This document shows, one piece after another, positions 6,262 through 13,637 of a stretch of DNA of 32,793 nucleotides; position 1 is the stretch's first letter, and each line of letters starts with the position of its first letter. Source of the DNA: Pseudomonadota bacterium (GTDB lineage: Bacteria; Pseudomonadota; Gammaproteobacteria; Steroidobacterales; Woeseiaceae); the NCBI GenBank assembly GCA_027618995.1, contig JAQCGO010000025.1:1-32793 (forward strand), given 5' to 3'. The translations under genes were made by a program, and so were the position numbers. The notes beneath the pieces are model-generated. The model was given only the letters and a program-made list of their open reading frames with translations, did not search any database and was not told the origin of the DNA.

Positions 6262-8748
6262 TCAGGCACCTACGTTGAGGAATTTGGCGAGCCGCAGCAG
6301 CTCGCTGAATACGCCACCGGCCGTGACTTCCGGACCGGCACCCGGACCGCGGACGTAGAGCGGATTCGAGGAATAACGCGCGGTTTCGAACTGCACGATG
6401 TTGTCGGTCAGGTTGATATTGCCGAACGCATGCTCGGCGGCAACCGCCTCAAGGCCTACGACCACCGTTCCATCCGCATTCAGCCGCCCGATATAGCGCA
6501 AGGTTTTACCGGCGGCCTGTGCGTCATCGTACATTGCCTTCATTTCGTCGTCGTACTCGGACAGCCTGGTCAGGAAGTTATCGAGACTACCCGTACGCAG
6601 TGCTTCCGGAACCAGGTTTTGCACTGGAAACTCGCCGATAGCGGTCGTCAATCCCAGCTCGCGAGCCAGGATCGTGAGCTTGCGCGCGACATCCATGCCG
6701 GATAAATCATCGCGCGGATCCGGTTCCGTGTAACCACTTTCCTTCGCCTGTCGCACGATCGTGGAAAACGGCACGCTGCCGTCATAGACATTGAACAGGT
6801 AGGCCAGCGTACCGGAAAAAATTCCCTGCACCGAACGGATCTCGTCGCCGGTATCAATCAGATCGCGCAACGTTGAAATAATGGGGAGTGCTGCGCCTAC
6901 GGTCGTTTCATAAAAGAAATGCGAACTTCCGGACCGCGCCCTGACCTGGAGCGCGCGGTAGGCATCGAGCGACCCGCTGCAGGCACGCTTGTTTGGCGTA
7001 ATGACGTGAATGCCGCGTGCAAGCCAGCCGTCATAACGCGCCGCAATCTCATCACTCGCGGTACAGTCGATAATGACGGCGTGCGGCAGGTGATCGGGAT
7101 TCACGCATTGCTCAAAAACTGCGAAATCGAGCTCGATCGCCTTTTCGGAAAATTCCTGCTGCCAGTTTTCAAGATCAATTCGCCGATCGCCGAGCAGCAT
7201 CGTGCCCGATCGGGCAATGGCCCGTACACGGATGTCCAGATTGAACTGCGAGATCAGCTGATTCGCCCTGCCCTGTATTTGCTTTAGCAAGGTTGTGCCG
7301 ACAGTCCCGGGCCCGATCAGCCCCACCGAAATCGTCTTCGATGACAGGTAAAAACCCGAGTGCGCCGCACGCAATGCACGCGTCGCGTCAGCCGAGTCGA
7401 CAACCGCTGAGATATTAATTTCTGATGAGCCCTGCGCAATCGCCCGGACGTTGATACCGGCGCGAGCGAGTGTGCCGAAAAAGCGCGAGGCGATGCCCGG
7501 CGTGCCTTTCATGCCGTCGCCTACCACGGCGACAATACTTTGTGCGTCCGTGCGGTCCACGCGCTGGATCTGGCCACTCGCCAGTTCAACAGCAAACGCA
7601 TCCTTGATAACCATGGTGGCCCGAGCGGCAAGGTGTTGCGGCACCGCGATGCAGATCGAGTGCTCGGAACTGGCCTGTGAAATCAATGATACGGACACGC
7701 CGGCTTTTTTGAGCGCGGAAAACATTCGGTCCGCCGTTCCCGGAACGCCGATCATGCCCGCGCCTTCAAGATTGACCAGCGCCATATTGCCGATCGCCGT
7801 AATACCCTTGATATTGTCTGTCGAGATCGGATTCTTGGTTATCAGTGTTCCGGGATGATCCGTATTAAAAGTGTTGCGTATCTTCAATGGAATGTCGTTG
7901 TCGACGACGGGCCCGAGAGTTTGCGGATGTATCACCTTGGCGCCGAAATACGCCAGTTCCATTGCTTCGTTATAGGTCATGCAGTCGATAACCCGCGCCT
8001 CGGGCACGCGATTCGGATCGGCGCTCATGACGCCGTCAACGTCGGTCCAGATCGTCAGCTCGCGGGCTTTGCCCAGTGCTGCGAAAATCGCCACCGAATA
8101 GTCGCTGCCGTTACGCCCCAGGGTTGTCTGCAGACCGTCTTCATCGGTGGCGATAAAGCCGGTGATGACCACAATACCCTTGAAGTCTTTCGCCAGCGCA
8201 GCCGCAAACTTCGTACGCGAGGTATCCCACAACACGGTCGGACCAAGCTCAGTCTGGTGCACGATCAATACGTCACGCGCATCAAGCCAGGTCCCACCCT
8301 GCGTCGGCGCCAGGTTCGCAAGCAACGCGGCCAGCAATCGCGCCGACCAGATCTCTCCGTAGCCTGCCACGACATCGCGGCTGCGCTGCGGCGCCGACTT
8401 GACCAGTGCGATGGCCTTGAGCACGTCCTGGACGTCCTGCGCGTCCTTACCCCAACCATCCAGAACAGAGATCAGCCGCTCACCCTTGAGCAATGCCCGT
8501 GCAGCCTTGCTATACCGATCGCCGAGCGCATGCAATTCGGCGACATATGACTCGTCATCCTGTTCCGCAAGCACGGCCAGTCGCAGCAGTGCGTCTGTGA
8601 TACCGCCCATAGCAGACACCACGACGCCAACACGCTGATCGGCGTGTTCGGCCGTATGGGCGAGAATCAGGTTTGCTACGCGAGTGAAGCGGTCCGCGTC
8701 AGCGAGGCTGCTGCCGCCAAATTTGTGGAAATACCATTGGCCGTTCAA
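6262..8748 (-). CDS. thrA: Bifunctional aspartokinase / homoserine dehydrogenase
   Basis: Catalyses the first and third steps from aspartate to threonine. The N-terminal aspartokinase (about 1-290) has FHKFGGSSLADADR for nucleotide binding, GFIATDEDG, TTLGRNGSDYSVAIFAA and IWTDVDGVMSADPNRVP. Two ACT-type regulatory segments follow (about 310-465; GMIGVPGTADRMFSAL, QASSEHSICIAV, VVGDGMKGTPG), consistent with feedback by threonine. The C-terminal homoserine dehydrogenase starts near 477 with GLIGPGTVGTTLL, the NAD(P)-binding loop. It continues with ITPNKRACSG, FYETTVGAALPII and ESGYTEPDPRDDLSGMDVAR. Length is 828 residues against 820 in E. coli ThrA. The start is TTG at 8748; no ATG lies in the 93 bases up to the tRNA, and TGGGG sits about nine bases upstream. 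No threonine/isoleucine leader peptide is present ahead of it. Confidence 0.95.
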   Translation of the reverse strand: MNGQWYFHKFGGSSLADADRFTRVANLILAHTAEHADQRVGVVVSAMGGITDALLRLAVLAEQDDESYVAELHALGDRYSKAARALLKGERLISVLDGWGKDAQDVQDVLKAIALVKSAPQRSRDVVAGYGEIWSARLLAALLANLAPTQGGTWLDARDVLIVHQTELGPTVLWDTSRTKFAAALAKDFKGIVVITGFIATDEDGLQTTLGRNGSDYSVAIFAALGKARELTIWTDVDGVMSADPNRVPEARVIDCMTYNEAMELAYFGAKVIHPQTLGPVVDNDIPLKIRNTFNTDHPGTLITKNPISTDNIKGITAIGNMALVNLEGAGMIGVPGTADRMFSALKKAGVSVSLISQASSEHSICIAVPQHLAARATMVIKDAFAVELASGQIQRVDRTDAQSIVAVVGDGMKGTPGIASRFFGTLARAGINVRAIAQGSSEINISAVVDSADATRALRAAHSGFYLSSKTISVGLIGPGTVGTTLLKQIQGRANQLISQFNLDIRVRAIARSGTMLLGDRRIDLENWQQEFSEKAIELDFAVFEQCVNPDHLPHAVIIDCTASDEIAARYDGWLARGIHVITPNKRACSGSLDAYRALQVRARSGSSHFFYETTVGAALPIISTLRDLIDTGDEIRSVQGIFSGTLAYLFNVYDGSVPFSTIVRQAKESGYTEPDPRDDLSGMDVARKLTILARELGLTTAIGEFPVQNLVPEALRTGSLDNFLTRLSEYDDEMKAMYDDAQAAGKTLRYIGRLNADGTVVVGLEAVAAEHAFGNINLTDNIVQFETARYSSNPLYVRGPGAGPEVTAGGVFSELLRLAKFLNVGA

Positions 8749-8788
8749 GAAAAGCTGCCCCAGAGCAATGCGGTAAACAAAACGGTGG

Positions 8789-8794
8789 ATAATA
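8789..8794 (-). promoter_or_regulatory. Possible -10 box for thrA
   Basis: TATTAT on the minus strand lies between tRNA-Lys and thrA, about 40 bases before the TTG start. No good -35 box is found at 16-18 bases. The thr operon could therefore rely on an activator or on read-through from the tRNA promoter. Weak call. Confidence 0.22.
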
Positions 8795-8841
8795 GCGGCA
8801 GTTTTGCGAACCGTCGCCTGTTTTAATTGAAACCAAAAAGG

Positions 8842-8916
8842 TGGTGGGGCGTGAAGGATTTGAACCTTCGACCAGTCGGTTAAAAGCCGAATGCTCTACC
8901 ACTGAGCTAACGCCCC
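8842..8916 (-). tRNA. tRNA-Lys (anticodon TTT)
   Basis: A 75-base cloverleaf can be drawn by hand on the minus strand. The acceptor stem GGGGCGT pairs with ACGCCCC over seven pairs. The D arm is GCTC-AGTGGTA-GAGC. The anticodon loop CTTTTAA carries TTT, which reads AAA and AAG lysine codons. The T arm is GAAGG-TTCAAAT-CCTTC. The discriminator A and the CCA end are encoded, and A37 follows the anticodon as expected for tRNA-Lys. Odd points: the closing pair of the anticodon stem (27-43) is T-C, a mismatch, and the D loop is one base shorter than in E. coli tRNA-Lys. A lysine tRNA directly after cpoB is also found in E. coli (lysT), so the context supports the call. Confidence 0.96.
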
Positions 8917-8935
8917 CGCGGGATCAGCGGGCGGG

Positions 8936-8964
8936 ATGATACCGGACCGATCTCAGTACTTCAA
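8936..8964 (-). promoter_or_regulatory. Promoter of tRNA-Lys with GC-rich discriminator
   Basis: On the minus strand TTGAAG (8964-8959) is followed by a 17-base spacer and TATCAT (8941-8936), a good sigma-70 match. The bases after the -10 box are almost all G or C (CCCGCCCGC), as in stable-RNA promoters that are shut down by ppGpp. The -35 box contains the TGA stop codon of cpoB. The tRNA 5' end lies 20 bases past the -10 box. Whether relA in this window controls it is an inference. Confidence 0.6.
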
Positions 8965-9725
8965 ACTCCCTCCGACTGCATGCGCTTCAGATACTGGTCT
9001 GCGAGGCGCGCGGCAGTCGTCGTTGGATACTCTGCCTGCACCCGGGTCAATGCAGCACGCGCATCGCTCCAGCGCTTGAGGCTGTAATTGCAGTAGCCCA
9101 TCTTCAGCAATGCATCGGGCATCTTGCTCGAACTCGGGTATTTGTCGACCACTACGGCAAAGTCGGCTAATGCCCGTTCAAACTCGTTCAATGCGTAGAA
9201 CGATTCCGCCAACCAGTACTGTGCATTGTCGGCCAGCTGGCTCGTTGGAAACGCAATCAGGAATTGCTGGAACGAAGACGCCGACTGGTCGTAATGATCT
9301 TCTCGCAGGAGCTCAAGCGCGACGCGATAGTTGTCACGATCGGAACCACCGGGCACGGGCAACTCGCCCTGCTGCAGCGTGCCGCCATGGCGGACATTCG
9401 CAGCGTCGCGCACGACCTGCACGCTGGCTTCCAGTTCCTGGATGCGCACATCCAGGTCCGCGTACAGCTGCCGCTGCCGATCCGCCGTCCCGGTCGCGTC
9501 ATGCTCCAGCGTTTCCGTCAGACCATGCAGCTCATCGGTACGTCGCTCAAGGGTGTCGACCTGTTGCGTCAATTGCACCAGGCTCTGGTTCTCCATGACA
9601 CGCTCAATCGCTTGCAGGCGCCGGTCCAGCTCATCGAGCTTGAGTAGCACCGGGTCATCGGCCGGCGTCGTCAGCAGAGAGCAGCCGGCGATGCAGATCG
9701 CCGGCAGGACCCAAAAAAGCCGCAT
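8961..9725 (-). CDS. cpoB: Cell division coordinator CpoB (YbgF), with a lipobox
   Basis: CpoB links outer-membrane constriction by Tol-Pal to septal peptidoglycan synthesis by PBP1B. The ATG at 9725 gives 254 residues: a short signal with ICIAGC, a clean lipobox with Cys15, then a coiled coil (about 27-95; LDELDRRLQAIERVMENQ and following heptads) that trimerises in the family. A linker follows, and then TPR repeats in the C-terminal 125 residues (ALELLREDHYDQSASSFQQF, SQLADNAQYWLAESFYAL, ALADFAVVVDKYPSS). An in-frame TTG at 9746 is an alternative start; neither has a strong ribosome site. E. coli CpoB is a soluble periplasmic protein, so the lipobox is unusual compared with that model. It is the last gene of the tol-pal cluster, ten bases or so after pal. 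Confidence 0.9.
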   Translation of the reverse strand: MRLFWVLPAICIAGCSLLTTPADDPVLLKLDELDRRLQAIERVMENQSLVQLTQQVDTLERRTDELHGLTETLEHDATGTADRQRQLYADLDVRIQELEASVQVVRDAANVRHGGTLQQGELPVPGGSDRDNYRVALELLREDHYDQSASSFQQFLIAFPTSQLADNAQYWLAESFYALNEFERALADFAVVVDKYPSSSKMPDALLKMGYCNYSLKRWSDARAALTRVQAEYPTTTAARLADQYLKRMQSEGV

Positions 9726-9755
9726 CAGGTATTTATTAGTGTGCAAAGCCGCAGA

Positions 9756-10274
9756 TCAGTTGGTGTAGGTGATCTCAACGCGCCGGTTATGCGCATACGA
9801 ACTTTCATCACTGCCATCAGCCGCCGCACGCTCTTCGCCGAAACTGACCGTCGAAATCTGCGACGCGCTGGCACCCTGGATCAATAACAGGCGACGCACG
9901 GTTTGCGCACGACGCTCACCGAGGCCAATGTTGTATTCCCGCGAGCCGCGCTCATCAGCGTGGCCTTCAAGGCGCACACGCATGCCAGGATTCTGGCCGA
10001 GCTGCACGGCATGACGGGACACGACTTCGGTGTCCTCAGCACGCAGTTCCGACGAATCAAAATCGAAGTAGAGAATACTGGCCAGCTCGCCAGCATTGGG
10101 ATCGTATGGCACTGCTTCCATATCTCCCATATCGGAGCTGTTGTAGTCGCCGTCCATATCACCCATGTCACCGGCCGTTGTCGTCGCATCCGGATCGGGA
10201 ATAGGGTCTTTCGACGCGCAGGCGCCAAGCACCAGAGCCATGAGGCCGACGAGGATAATCTTGTAGTGAGGCAT
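9756..10274 (-). CDS. pal: Peptidoglycan-associated lipoprotein
   Basis: Pal is an outer-membrane lipoprotein that binds peptidoglycan and TolB and gathers at the division site. The 172-residue precursor has a signal peptide with lipobox LGAC (Cys19). An acidic, Met-rich linker (about 22-60) follows, with a doubled DMGDM motif. The rest is an OmpA-like domain: ILYFDFDSSELR, the diaminopimelate-binding region LEGHADERGSREYNIGLGER, then RRAQTVRRLL and AHNRRVEI. The ATG at 10274 has AAGGAA eight bases upstream. It follows tolB after a 75-base AT-rich spacer holding a perfect 16-base palindrome, and precedes cpoB. Confidence 0.96.
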   Translation of the reverse strand: MPHYKIILVGLMALVLGACASKDPIPDPDATTTAGDMGDMDGDYNSSDMGDMEAVPYDPNAGELASILYFDFDSSELRAEDTEVVSRHAVQLGQNPGMRVRLEGHADERGSREYNIGLGERRAQTVRRLLLIQGASASQISTVSFGEERAAADGSDESSYAHNRRVEITYTN

Positions 10275-10292
10275 AGCAAAATTCCTTGTGTA

Positions 10293-10308
10293 ATATCTTT
10301 AAAGATAT
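10293..10308. repeat. Perfect 16-bp palindrome upstream of pal
   Basis: ATATCTTTAAAGATAT is fully self-complementary and lies just before the pal ribosome site, in a spacer much more AT-rich than its surroundings. It could be an operator or an RNA stem affecting pal expression. No regulator is recognised. Confidence 0.55.
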
Positions 10309-10349
10309 ATTAAAACACAATAGGTTACATTAAGTCCTTCAACCAAAAA

Positions 10350-11654
10350 CTAAAAAGCCTGGAACGGTGACCACACGGGCTCTCGAACATCGCCCCGTCC
10401 CGACGCCAGCTGTTGCCGAATCAATCCGTCCGCGGTCACGGTCTCCAGCACACCGTTCTTCGTCGCCCGCGTAGCATAAATCAATGTGTCGCTGTTCGGC
10501 GCAAAGCTCGGGCTTTCGTCCTGTTGGCCGCCAGACAATATCAGCAGGTCGCGGCGTTTCGCGTCCACCATGTCGATCACGGCAATCTGGTAGTTACCCC
10601 GGTTCAAATGCACCATCGCGAGCCGTGTGCCATCCGGCGACAAGCGAGGCCGCGCATTATAACTCCCTTCGAAGGTAATGCGCTCGGGCGTTCCGCCAGC
10701 CGCCGCAACACGGTAGATCTGCGGTCCACCGCTACGGTCCGACGTGAAGTAGATATAACTACCATCGGGCGACCAGCTGCCCTCGGTATCAATGGCTCGA
10801 TGCGTGGTCAGACGGCGCGTCTGGCGCGTGTTGATATCCAGCACATGGATATCCAGATTACCGTCAACGCCACCCAGGGTCACGACCAGCTGGCGACCGT
10901 CCGGCGAAAACGCCGGTGCACCGTTAATGCCTTCCTTGTTCGAGACCTGGACCCGATTTCCGGTACGCAGCGTCTGGATGAAAATCGATGACTTGTTGCC
11001 CTCGAAAGACACGTAGGCGAGGCGCCGGCTGTCGGGCGACCACGCGGGTGACATGATCGGGTCCTTGCTCTCCATGATGACGATTTCGTTCTCGCCGTCC
11101 TGGTCCGCGACATACAGCGAGAACAGCTTGCCGTTGCCGCGTGGCTGGGTCGTCACATAGGCGACCTTGGTGTCGAATACACCTTTGATGCCGGTGAGTT
11201 TTTCGTAAATCATATCCGCTGTACGATGGGCGACACGCCGCATCGTGCCGCGACTCGCCGGCATCTTGTAACCGACCAGCTGATCGCGCCCGTAGACATC
11301 GAACAACTGAAATTGCACGGTATAGGCGTTCTCGCCCGTTTGCGTCACAGTACCAACCACGACGGCCTCCATGCCGAGCACGGACCAGTCATCAAAATCA
11401 ACGTCGCTGCCATTGGTCGGTTTTTGCAGCATGTCGCTAACAGGGAGCGGCGCGAAACGGCCGCTGCGATTGAGATCGTCGCTGATGACCTTGGCGATAT
11501 CGAGCGGCGCCGCCGCCGTACCCTTCCAGCCGAACGGTACCACGGCGATCGGCCGTCGCTTGATGCCCTCCGAGATCTGGATAACCAGCTCTGCATAGGC
11601 CGCGTTGCTCAGCAATACGGTCAGCAGGAATAGTTTGCAAATGTGTGTTCGCAC
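10350..11654 (-). CDS. tolB: Tol-Pal system beta-propeller protein TolB
   Basis: Periplasmic protein that shuttles between Pal and TolA. The product has 434 residues, with a Sec signal peptide ending near NAAYA (residue 21). An N-terminal alpha/beta domain (about 22-165; RRPIAVVPFGW, DLNRSGRFAPLP) follows. The rest is a six-bladed beta-propeller of WD40-like PD repeats: SPAWSPDSRRLAYVSFEG, APAFSPDGRQLVVTLGG, EGSWSPDGSYIYFTSDRS, ARPRLSPDGTRLAMVHLN and SPSFAPNSDTLIYATR. Start is GTG at 11654, with GAGGG close upstream. E. coli TolB is 430 residues, so it is full length. It lies 30 bases downstream of tolA. The mature N-terminus (ELVIQISEG) corresponds to the TolA-binding segment of the family. 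Confidence 0.96.
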   Translation of the reverse strand: MRTHICKLFLLTVLLSNAAYAELVIQISEGIKRRPIAVVPFGWKGTAAAPLDIAKVISDDLNRSGRFAPLPVSDMLQKPTNGSDVDFDDWSVLGMEAVVVGTVTQTGENAYTVQFQLFDVYGRDQLVGYKMPASRGTMRRVAHRTADMIYEKLTGIKGVFDTKVAYVTTQPRGNGKLFSLYVADQDGENEIVIMESKDPIMSPAWSPDSRRLAYVSFEGNKSSIFIQTLRTGNRVQVSNKEGINGAPAFSPDGRQLVVTLGGVDGNLDIHVLDINTRQTRRLTTHRAIDTEGSWSPDGSYIYFTSDRSGGPQIYRVAAAGGTPERITFEGSYNARPRLSPDGTRLAMVHLNRGNYQIAVIDMVDAKRRDLLILSGGQQDESPSFAPNSDTLIYATRATKNGVLETVTADGLIRQQLASGRGDVREPVWSPFQAF

Positions 11655-11684
11655 GTGGCCCTCAACGAAAAAATTTCCGGGAGT

Positions 11685-12434
11685 TTACTCTTCCGGCTTG
11701 AATAATAGTGTCAAATTACGATCAAAAACGCTGGGATCGCGCGGTGCCGGTAACGGTGACGCCTTGTAGACCGCCGATTCGATGGACCTTTGAATCGTAG
11801 CATCGCCGTTGCAGGCGCCAAAACTGACATTCGTGACCTCGCCACCTGGCTGCTGCTGCACCTTGATCGTGCATTCGAGACCGAGCGCGGCGTTCGCCGT
11901 CCGCACCCAGTTGCGCGATATTTTCTGCTGGATGGCGAAAATATAGGCCGATTTCGCGCTGGCCGTCATCGCCGCCACCCGCTGCACCTCCTTGTCGAGC
12001 TCCTGTTGTCGCGCCGCCGTCTCGGCCTCTTTGCGCAACCGCTCGTTCTTCAGCCGCTGGCGCTCGATATCGGCGAGACGCTTTTTCTCGGCTTCGGCAA
12101 GGCGCTTCTTCTCGGCTTCTGCCTCTGCCAGCTTGCGGCGTTTCTCGGCTTCTGCTTCCGTTTTTGCGCGCTCGATCTTCTGCAGGCGCTCCCTCTCCAC
12201 GCGGGCATCGGCTGCGCGTTTTTGCTGTTCGGCGGCCAGTCGCTCCTGCTTACTCTTATCGGGCTCAGGCGGCAGTTCTGCCACCTTGGGTGGATCTTCC
12301 GCCTTTGGCGGAATGACCACCGCATTCTCGGTGACCAGCGTCGCATTGATCGCCAGCGGCATCGCAATGTCCGGGGTTCTATCGAAGTCGAGGACCACGA
12401 CCAGAGAACCAAACACGCCGATGTGCAGAAACAC
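11685..12434 (-). CDS. tolA: TolA (start codon uncertain)
   Basis: TolA spans the periplasm and uses the proton-motive force, through TolQR, to act on TolB-Pal. From the first conventional start (GTG at 12434) the product is 249 residues: inner-membrane helix, a short proline-rich part, a long charged helix (about 60-155) with AEAEKKRLAEAEKKRLADIE repeats, and a C-terminal domain (about 160-249) with one disulfide-type cysteine pair (GLECTI, GACNGD) and a final NLTLLFKPEE. The reading frame stays open upstream without ATG, GTG or TTG. Codons from 12473 would read IKNKVNLLPGLLAV and complete a normal TolA anchor of basic residues followed by a full-length helix. ATC at 12473, with AAGAG seven bases before it, is the likely true start. 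The tolR stop is at 12506. Confidence 0.9.
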   Translation of the reverse strand: MFLHIGVFGSLVVVLDFDRTPDIAMPLAINATLVTENAVVIPPKAEDPPKVAELPPEPDKSKQERLAAEQQKRAADARVERERLQKIERAKTEAEAEKRRKLAEAEAEKKRLAEAEKKRLADIERQRLKNERLRKEAETAARQQELDKEVQRVAAMTASAKSAYIFAIQQKISRNWVRTANAALGLECTIKVQQQPGGEVTNVSFGACNGDATIQRSIESAVYKASPLPAPRDPSVFDRNLTLLFKPEE

Positions 12435-12505
12435 CGCAAGCAGGCCCGGCAGCAGATTTACCTTATTCTTGATGACAGTTCTCTTGGCACAAAATATTGC
12501 GACCG

Positions 12506-12949
12506 TTACTCGGGAACCGGGTAGGTATCCAACGGATCCGTAATAAATCCCACCGTCTCGGCGCCGGCCTGTTGCAGCACCACCATGGCACCGACAACGT
12601 TGCCGTAGGCCACCGCACGATCGGCCTTGACCAGTACAGGTGTTTCCGGCCGATTGCGCAGGACCGCCGCAACGTGCGCGGTGATGACCTTGCCGGATTT
12701 CGGTGAGTCCTCGTCATCGCCCGTGTTGAGATAAAGATTACCGGCGACGTCAACGCTGACGATCAGCGGCGGGTGATCGGGAACCTCGGCGATGGGCTCG
12801 GCCCCGGCTTTGGGCAGCTCAACCTTGACGCCCTGCGTCAACAGCGGCGCCGTCACCATGAAGATCACGAGCAGCACCAGCATGACGTCAATGTAGGGAA
12901 CGACATTGATCTCGCCCATCAATTTTCGCTTCTGCAGTGGTGTGGGCAT
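12506..12949 (-). CDS. tolR: Tol-Pal system protein TolR (ExbD family)
   Basis: Inner-membrane partner of TolQ; together they form the proton channel that energises TolA. The open frame runs back to 13108, but the ATG at 12949 (MPTPLQKRKLMGEINVVPYI) is the proper start, right after the tolQ stop at 12951. It gives 147 residues against 142 in E. coli. One transmembrane helix (about 18-38) carries the essential Asp in VPYIDVMLVLLVIFMV. The periplasmic ExbD domain follows, with VELPKAGAEPI, DRAVAYGNVVGAMVVLQQAG and GFITDP. The longer version would overlap tolQ by over 150 bases and has no family similarity in its first 53 residues. Confidence 0.95.
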   Translation of the reverse strand: MPTPLQKRKLMGEINVVPYIDVMLVLLVIFMVTAPLLTQGVKVELPKAGAEPIAEVPDHPPLIVSVDVAGNLYLNTGDDEDSPKSGKVITAHVAAVLRNRPETPVLVKADRAVAYGNVVGAMVVLQQAGAETVGFITDPLDTYPVPE

Positions 12950-12950
12950 G

Positions 12951-13637
12951 CTAGGGCATCTTCTTATTGCGCGCGTGGCGCTGCAGAATGCTGGAAAATT
13001 CCTCACTGAATCCGTCGAAACGGTATTCCAGGCGCACGACTTTGTCGGCGTAACGGTTGTACGCGATAACCGCCGGAATTGCGGCAAACAAGCCCATTGC
13101 CGTCGCAATCAGTGCCTCCGCGATGGGTGGCGCAACCGTTGCCAGCGTGGCGGACTGCACATTCGCCAGTCCTATGAAGGCATTCATGATGCCCCAGACG
13201 GTGCCGAAGAGTCCGACGTAGGGGCTCGTGGAACCGATCGTCGCGAGGGTCGCAAGACCCTGCTCGAGTCGATCCACTTCACGCATCTGCGCGACCCGCA
13301 TGGCCCGTCGACATTCCTCAACCACTTTGTCTGGGCTGATACCGCTCTGCTGCATGGCACGATTAAATTCCCGAAAGCCGGCTTCAAAAATGCTCGCCAT
13401 GCCGAGACTGCCGCCACGCTTGTGCGCAGCACCCTCGTAGAGCGTATTGAGGTCGCCGCCGGACCAGAAACTCGCTTCGAAATCATCGGACGCTTCCTGG
13501 GTACGGGCAACCAGGCGGCGCTTGGTAAAAATAATCGTCCAGGACATTACTGATGCCATTACCAGTAACAGCATCACTAGTTGTACGGGCACGCTGGCGG
13601 TAAACAGCATGCCGACTATGGACATATCAGGTGTCAT
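12951..13637 (-). CDS. tolQ: Tol-Pal system protein TolQ (MotA/TolQ/ExbB family)
   Basis: Proton-channel subunit of the Tol motor. The product has 228 residues and three transmembrane helices, at about 17-37, 134-156 and 168-190. Conserved family segments are LATLATIGSTSPYVGLFGTVWGIMNAF and IAEALIATAMGLFAAIPAVIAYN, where the proton-path threonine and small residues lie. The ATG at 13637 overlaps the ybgC stop as ATGA, so translation is probably coupled. A second ATG at 13625 is less likely. A one-base gap after its TAG stop leads into the spacer before the tolR ATG. Confidence 0.96.
   Translation of the reverse strand: MTPDMSIVGMLFTASVPVQLVMLLLVMASVMSWTIIFTKRRLVARTQEASDDFEASFWSGGDLNTLYEGAAHKRGGSLGMASIFEAGFREFNRAMQQSGISPDKVVEECRRAMRVAQMREVDRLEQGLATLATIGSTSPYVGLFGTVWGIMNAFIGLANVQSATLATVAPPIAEALIATAMGLFAAIPAVIAYNRYADKVVRLEYRFDGFSEEFSSILQRHARNKKMP

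Noticed and set aside
8699..8902. Open frame on the minus strand reading MVEHSAFNRLVEGSNPSRPT
   Set aside because: It is the translation of the tRNA-Lys gene; such peptides are a familiar artefact of tRNA regions.
10413..10991. Long plus-strand frames opposite tolB, sucA, thrA and lpdA
   Set aside because: High-GC shadow frames opposite strongly conserved genes, with no domain signal of their own.
12000..12200. Short tandem repeats with CTCGGCTTC units
   Set aside because: They encode the AEAEKKRLAE helix repeats of TolA and are explained by the protein, not by a DNA-level element.
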